Position numbers and translations under genes: made by a program. Positions 31,566 to 34,485 of a DNA stretch of 34,485 nucleotides are shown here, piece after piece (the stretch's first letter is position 1; each line of letters begins with the position of its first letter). This DNA is from Chitinophaga sp. (lineage in GTDB: Bacteria; Bacteroidota; Bacteroidia; Chitinophagales; Chitinophagaceae). The notes below the pieces were generated by a model. It did no database searches. It saw nothing but the letters and a program-made list of their open reading frames with translations, and was not told the DNA's origin. Location: assembly GCF_017745275.1 (NCBI RefSeq), contig NZ_JAGHZS010000015.1, positions 1 through 34,485 on the forward strand. Direction: 5' to 3'.

Positions 31566-33716
31566 ATGGTTAGAATGAAAGGACTGGTTTTATTGATGAA
31601 TACCAATTTACCACTGAAAGATCCGATTCCGATCTTTTCACTGGTATTGTTTATTATACTGTTAGCACCTATTCTGCTGCGTAAACTGCGGATACCCAGT
31701 ATCATAGGCCTGATTATAGCAGGTATGGCGATTGGGGATCACGGCTTTAACATCATTGAAAAGGGCAGTATTACCCTGTTTGCCAATGCCGGCTTATTAT
31801 ATATTATGTTCCTGGCGGGATTGGAACTCGACATGACCGAATTCCGGAAAAACCGTTACCGGAGTATGGTATTCGGTGCATTCACCTTTTTTATTCCCCT
31901 GATCATGGGATATGTGGTATGCAGTTATGTACTTCACTTTAACTTCATGGCCACCCTGCTGGTTTCCAGCATGTTTGCCACACATACACTGGTAGCATAT
32001 CCATTAGCCAGCCGGTTGGGCATCACTAAAAACGAAGCCGTTACCGTGGCCGTAGGTGGCACCATCATCACAGATACAGCGGTGTTATTGATACTGGCCA
32101 TCATTACCGGTGCGCAGGCAGGCAACCTCAATACCTACTTCTGGGTGCGACTGGGCATTTCCCTGGCCATTTTTGCCGTCATTATCCTCTGGTTGATGCC
32201 TATGCTGGGCAGGTGGTTTTTTAAGAAAATAAAAGACGATAAGACTTCGCATTTCATCTTTGTGATGGCATTGGTATTTGCATCTGCATTCCTGGCCGAA
32301 CTGGCCGGCGTAGAAGGTATTATTGGCGCCTTCCTCGCAGGACTGGCCTTAAACCAGTTGATTCCGCATACTTCGCCACTCATGAACCGTATTGAATTTG
32401 TAGGGAATGCGATCTTCATTCCTTTCTTCCTGATCAGTGTAGGAATGCTGGTAGATCTGCGGGTTTTGTTAAAAGGACCCGAAGCCCTCATCATTGCAGC
32501 GGCGCTTACGGGTATGGCATTGAGCAGCAAATGGCTGGCAGCATTTTTCACCCAGCTTTCATTTAAATACAGTTCCACCCAGCGCAATGTAATTTTTGGA
32601 TTGAGCAGCGCCCATGCTGCTGCTACCATTGCGGTGATACTCATTGGTTATAATATGGGTATTGTAGATGAAAATGTACTGAATGGTACCGTTATCCTCA
32701 TCCTGATCACCTGTCTCACCGGATCTTTCGTTACCCAAAACGCCGGTCGCCGGCTGGCGATACAGGAAGCAGAAAGCAAACCGGAAGCGTCTGAAACGCC
32801 GGAACGTATACTGGTGCCGGTATCCAACCCCGACCGTATTGAAGCCCTGCTCGACTTTGCCGTGATGATCAAAGACACCAGCGCAGCCACGCCTATCTAT
32901 CCGCTGGCCGTAGTGCAGGACAACGAAGAAGCCAAAGAAAAAATTCAACTCACCAATAAGATGCTGGAGAAAGCGGTGATTCATGCCGCCGCTACGGAAA
33001 GCCCTGTCCAGGTGGTAACCCGCATAGATCTCAACGTATCAGATGGCATCACCCGCGCCACCAAAGAACTCCTGATCAGTGATGTGGTATTGGGCTGGAC
33101 AGACAGAACCAGCACCACTGACCGCTGGCTGGGCAACATCTTTGGTACCACCCTCGACAACGTATTACAAAGGGTATGGGAAACGGTGTACGTATGTAAC
33201 TTTCATTCGCCTTTAAATACCACCAAAAAAATGGTATTGGTGATGCCGCCCAATGCGGAATACGAACTGGGCTTCCTCCATTACCTGCAAAAAATGTTTA
33301 TGCTGGCTAAGCAGGCCGGCGCCCGCCTGCTGGTTTTCTGCAGCAACAAAACACAGGTGATTACAGAAGCATTTGCAGAAAAATCCAAAATGAGTGTAGA
33401 CCTCAGCTTCCGCCGTTTTGATACCATCGAAGACTTCCTCATCCTTTCCCGTGAAATCACCCGTGACGACCTCGTTGTGGTGGTAACCGCCCGTAAAAGC
33501 ACGCTTTCCTATCATGCTTATATGGATGGCATTCCCGCCAAGCTGGAGCGTCATTTCAGAGATAATAATGTGATCCTGTTATATCCCGAACAAAGGGAAT
33601 TCGAATCACTGGAGGCAGGACTGCAACCGGAAGATCTCACGCTGGCGCCTATACAGGAGCAGATTGCGAATCTGAATAAACTCGGCAAGGCAGTAAGAAG
33701 AATATTTAAGAAATAG
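31566..33716 (+). CDS. CPA2-family cation/proton antiporter with a cytoplasmic universal-stress-like C-terminus
   Basis: Inner-membrane monovalent cation/proton antiporter of the KefB/NapA type. The first about 400 residues hold about 12 hydrophobic segments with family stretches LRIPSIIGLIIAGMAIGDHGF, LFLAGLELDM (residues near 80-90), TDTAVLLILAI, and EGIIGAFLAGLALNQLIPH with its conserved acidic residue. From about residue 415 there is a soluble tail with a universal-stress-protein-like start (ILVPVSNPDRIEALLDFAVM) and a second half that looks like another such domain. The total length is 716 residues. Either sodium or potassium could be the ion. The stop codon TAG begins palindrome B8. Confidence 0.92.
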   Translation: MVRMKGLVLLMNTNLPLKDPIPIFSLVLFIILLAPILLRKLRIPSIIGLIIAGMAIGDHGFNIIEKGSITLFANAGLLYIMFLAGLELDMTEFRKNRYRSMVFGAFTFFIPLIMGYVVCSYVLHFNFMATLLVSSMFATHTLVAYPLASRLGITKNEAVTVAVGGTIITDTAVLLILAIITGAQAGNLNTYFWVRLGISLAIFAVIILWLMPMLGRWFFKKIKDDKTSHFIFVMALVFASAFLAELAGVEGIIGAFLAGLALNQLIPHTSPLMNRIEFVGNAIFIPFFLISVGMLVDLRVLLKGPEALIIAAALTGMALSSKWLAAFFTQLSFKYSSTQRNVIFGLSSAHAAATIAVILIGYNMGIVDENVLNGTVILILITCLTGSFVTQNAGRRLAIQEAESKPEASETPERILVPVSNPDRIEALLDFAVMIKDTSAATPIYPLAVVQDNEEAKEKIQLTNKMLEKAVIHAAATESPVQVVTRIDLNVSDGITRATKELLISDVVLGWTDRTSTTDRWLGNIFGTTLDNVLQRVWETVYVCNFHSPLNTTKKMVLVMPPNAEYELGFLHYLQKMFMLAKQAGARLLVFCSNKTQVITEAFAEKSKMSVDLSFRRFDTIEDFLILSREITRDDLVVVVTARKSTLSYHAYMDGIPAKLERHFRDNNVILLYPEQREFESLEAGLQPEDLTLAPIQEQIANLNKLGKAVRRIFKK

Positions 33717-33820
33717 CTTTTAGCAGTAAGCCATTAGCGTTTAGCAAATACAGCGAATGATTAACAAATATTGATCTTTGCTGCATTTGCTAAAAGCTAA
33801 CAGCTAAAGGCTAACAGCTA
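33714..33820. repeat. Heptad-arm palindrome B8 (after the antiporter, before the tRNAs)
   Basis: TAGC-class element. The left arm has AGCTTTT, AGCAGTA, AGCCATT, AGCGTTT; the right arm has AAAGCTA, ACAGCTA, AAGGCTA, ACAGCTA. The inner stem is TAGCAAAT with ATTTGCTA, extended by ACAGCGAA with TTTGCTGC with one mismatch and one G-T pair. It starts at the antiporter stop TAG and ends at the A tract of the tRNA terminator. Confidence 0.8.
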
Positions 33821-33855
33821 AAAAAAAAGGTCCCGCATTTCTGCAGGACCTTTTT
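33820..33855. terminator. Bidirectional terminator for the tRNA-Val cluster and the antiporter
   Basis: The stem GGTCCCGCA (33829-33837) pairs with TGCAGGACC (33842-33850), one mismatch or G-T pair depending on strand, with a 4-nt loop. There are nine A on the left and TTTTT on the right. On the minus strand this gives a GAAA tetraloop stem followed by nine T, a strong terminator for the tRNAs. On the plus strand it may also stop antiporter transcripts. Confidence 0.85.
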
Positions 33856-33868
33856 ATTGTGTGTAGTG

Positions 33869-33943
33869 TGGGAGCTACTGGATTCGAACCAGTGACCCTC
33901 TGCTTGTAAGGCAGATGCTCTGAACCAGCTGAGCTAAGCTCCC
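33869..33943 (-). tRNA. tRNA-Val (anticodon UAC), copy 3 of 3
   Basis: 75-base gene including the discriminator A. The acceptor GGGAGCT pairs with AGCTCCC, the D arm has GCTCAGCTGG, the anticodon loop is CTTACAA with anticodon UAC, and the T arm has CTGGTTCGAATCCAG. CCA is not encoded. Identical to the two copies upstream on the minus strand. Confidence 0.95.
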
Positions 33944-34084
33944 GAAGATCTTTAAGGGTGTTATTACTGTGTAGTGTGGGAGCTACTGGATTCGAACCAG
34001 TGACCCTCTGCTTGTAAGGCAGATGCTCTGAACCAGCTGAGCTAAGCTCCCGAAGATCTTTAAGGGTGTTATTACTGTGTAGTG
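33944..34084. repeat. Identical spacers of the tRNA-Val tandem array (108-bp unit)
   Basis: The 33-bp spacer at 33944-33976 is identical to that at 34052-34084. Together with the 75-bp tRNA it makes a tandem unit of 108 bp, the mark of recent duplication or ongoing gene conversion. The middle tRNA lies between the two spacers. Confidence 0.9.
33977..34051 (-). tRNA. tRNA-Val (anticodon UAC), copy 2 of 3
   Basis: Same 75-base sequence as the copies on either side: anticodon loop CTTACAA, normal cloverleaf arms, no encoded CCA. It is the middle unit of a 108-bp tandem array on the minus strand. Confidence 0.95.
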
Positions 34085-34159
34085 TGGGAGCTACTGGATT
34101 CGAACCAGTGACCCTCTGCTTGTAAGGCAGATGCTCTGAACCAGCTGAGCTAAGCTCCC
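34085..34159 (-). tRNA. tRNA-Val (anticodon UAC), copy 1 of 3 (first transcribed)
   Basis: The first gene of the cluster after its promoter. Same sequence as the other two copies, with anticodon UAC and full cloverleaf arms. The leader between the promoter and this tRNA is about 40 bases. Confidence 0.95.
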
Positions 34160-34200
34160 TTTTTGTTTCTTACCGATCGTCCTTTTGTTCGATGGGATTG

Positions 34201-34231
34201 CAAAGGTATAAACTATTCTTATTCTACCAAA
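34201..34231 (-). promoter_or_regulatory. Bacteroidota consensus promoter of the tRNA-Val cluster
   Basis: On the minus strand TTTG (34228-34231), a 19-nt spacer and TACCTTTG (34201-34208) match the consensus TTTG / 19-21 nt / TAnnTTTG exactly. It lies 41 bases before the first tRNA. This is the best promoter in the window. The rest of 34232-34345 is AT-rich with no gene seen. Confidence 0.8.
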
Positions 34232-34345
34232 TAAATTTTGAAAAAAGAGAAAAAAAGTATCCGCAACACATCTCACAAACAACCTTCAAACCCTTTACCA
34301 TTCACTATTTCAACAAAAATAAAATTTCATCATCAAAAAAAGTAT

Positions 34346-34450
34346 AAAGCATAAAACACAAAGCAAAAAGCTATTGTAGCGAGTGAACAGAGCGGATTTG
34401 TTCACTCGCTACAATAGCTTTTTGCTTTGTGCTTTTTGCTTTGTGCTTTT
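34346..34450. repeat. Heptad-arm palindrome A9 (next to the right IS end)
   Basis: A-class element. A perfect 33-bp stem pairs 34357-34389 with 34399-34431 around a 9-nt loop. The core is AAAAAGCTATTG followed by TAGCGAGTGAACA and is fully matched. The outer arms carry ATAAAGC and ACAAAGC on the left and GCTTTTTGCTTTGTGC on the right. It lies seven bases before the IS end and, alone among the nine, does not directly follow a coding stop codon inside the window. Confidence 0.9.
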
Positions 34451-34457
34451 AAAAAAT

Positions 34458-34485
34458 TGAGTCGTCCTGAAATAAGTTGACACAT
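34458..34485. mobile_element. Partial end of an IS3-like insertion sequence (continues past the window)
   Basis: TGAGTCGTCCTGAAATAAG starts at 34458 and continues to the last base. It matches the inverted copy at 1-27 in 23 of 27 positions. The IS body lies to the right. The two edges read as opposite ends of the same element, so the flanking copies would share one orientation. Confidence 0.6.

Noticed and set aside
32135..32644. 169-residue minus-strand open frame within the antiporter gene
   Set aside because: Opposite a conserved membrane-protein coding region with no independent motif or ribosome site.
34091..34282. 63-residue open frame running across the tRNA-Val gene and its promoter
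   Set aside because: It reads through a tRNA and a consensus promoter; not a plausible protein.

Overview
The window looks like chromosome from a Bacteroidota, most likely Chitinophaga or a close relative (inference). The signs are several promoters of the Bacteroidota type (TTTG, 19-21 nt, TAnnTTTG), a GluP/FucP-type sugar transporter, a NagB fused to a PIG-L deacetylase, a GH20 lipoprotein, a YpdA-type reductase, and weak use of Shine-Dalgarno sequences. Both edges of the window carry what look like the two ends of one IS3-like element (1-27 and 34458-34485). The window is therefore the DNA between two insertion-sequence copies, or a contig broken at them.

Layout. 28-2684 (minus): gluP and galK, galactose uptake and phosphorylation. 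2882-14315 (plus): an amino-sugar/N-glycan salvage locus with a large sugar MFS permease, an overlapping ROK kinase, glycosylasparaginase, CutC, two exported phosphoesterases, a GH20 beta-hexosaminidase lipoprotein and a NagB-PIG-L fusion. 14595-16611: three small proteins of unknown function. 16706-20375: YeiH-type exporter, methyltransferase, glutamine amidotransferase and YpdA-like reductase. 20494-28042: murB, a short-chain oxidoreductase, a DUF3857-like protein, priA with an acyltransferase, and a DUF4258 protein. 28122-33716: mtaB, a decayed MFS gene, a DinB-like protein, the aat/clpS N-degron pair and a CPA2 cation/proton antiporter. 33869-34159: three identical tandem tRNA-Val(UAC) genes with a near-ideal promoter and terminator.

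How the genes work together (inference). Secreted GH20 trims terminal GlcNAc. Glycosylasparaginase cleaves GlcNAc-Asn. The permease imports the sugar, the ROK kinase phosphorylates it, and NagB-PIG-L deaminates GlcN-6-P and perhaps also deacetylates. No separate nagA is present. A palindrome TAAAACGTTTTA between the two permease genes and a similar site just before nagB suggest a shared LacI-type regulator.

The most unusual signal is a dispersed family of nine intergenic palindromes of about 100-140 bp. Each is built from arms of 7-nt repeats (AAAGCNN or TAGCNNN type) around a core hairpin with a perfect stem of up to 34 bp. Eight of the nine start at, or within a few bases of, a gene's stop codon, and in most the stop codon is itself part of the first heptad. 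Core sequences differ between copies, but in most copies the two arms change together. They could be unusual mRNA 3' ends or terminators, non-autonomous mobile elements, or both.
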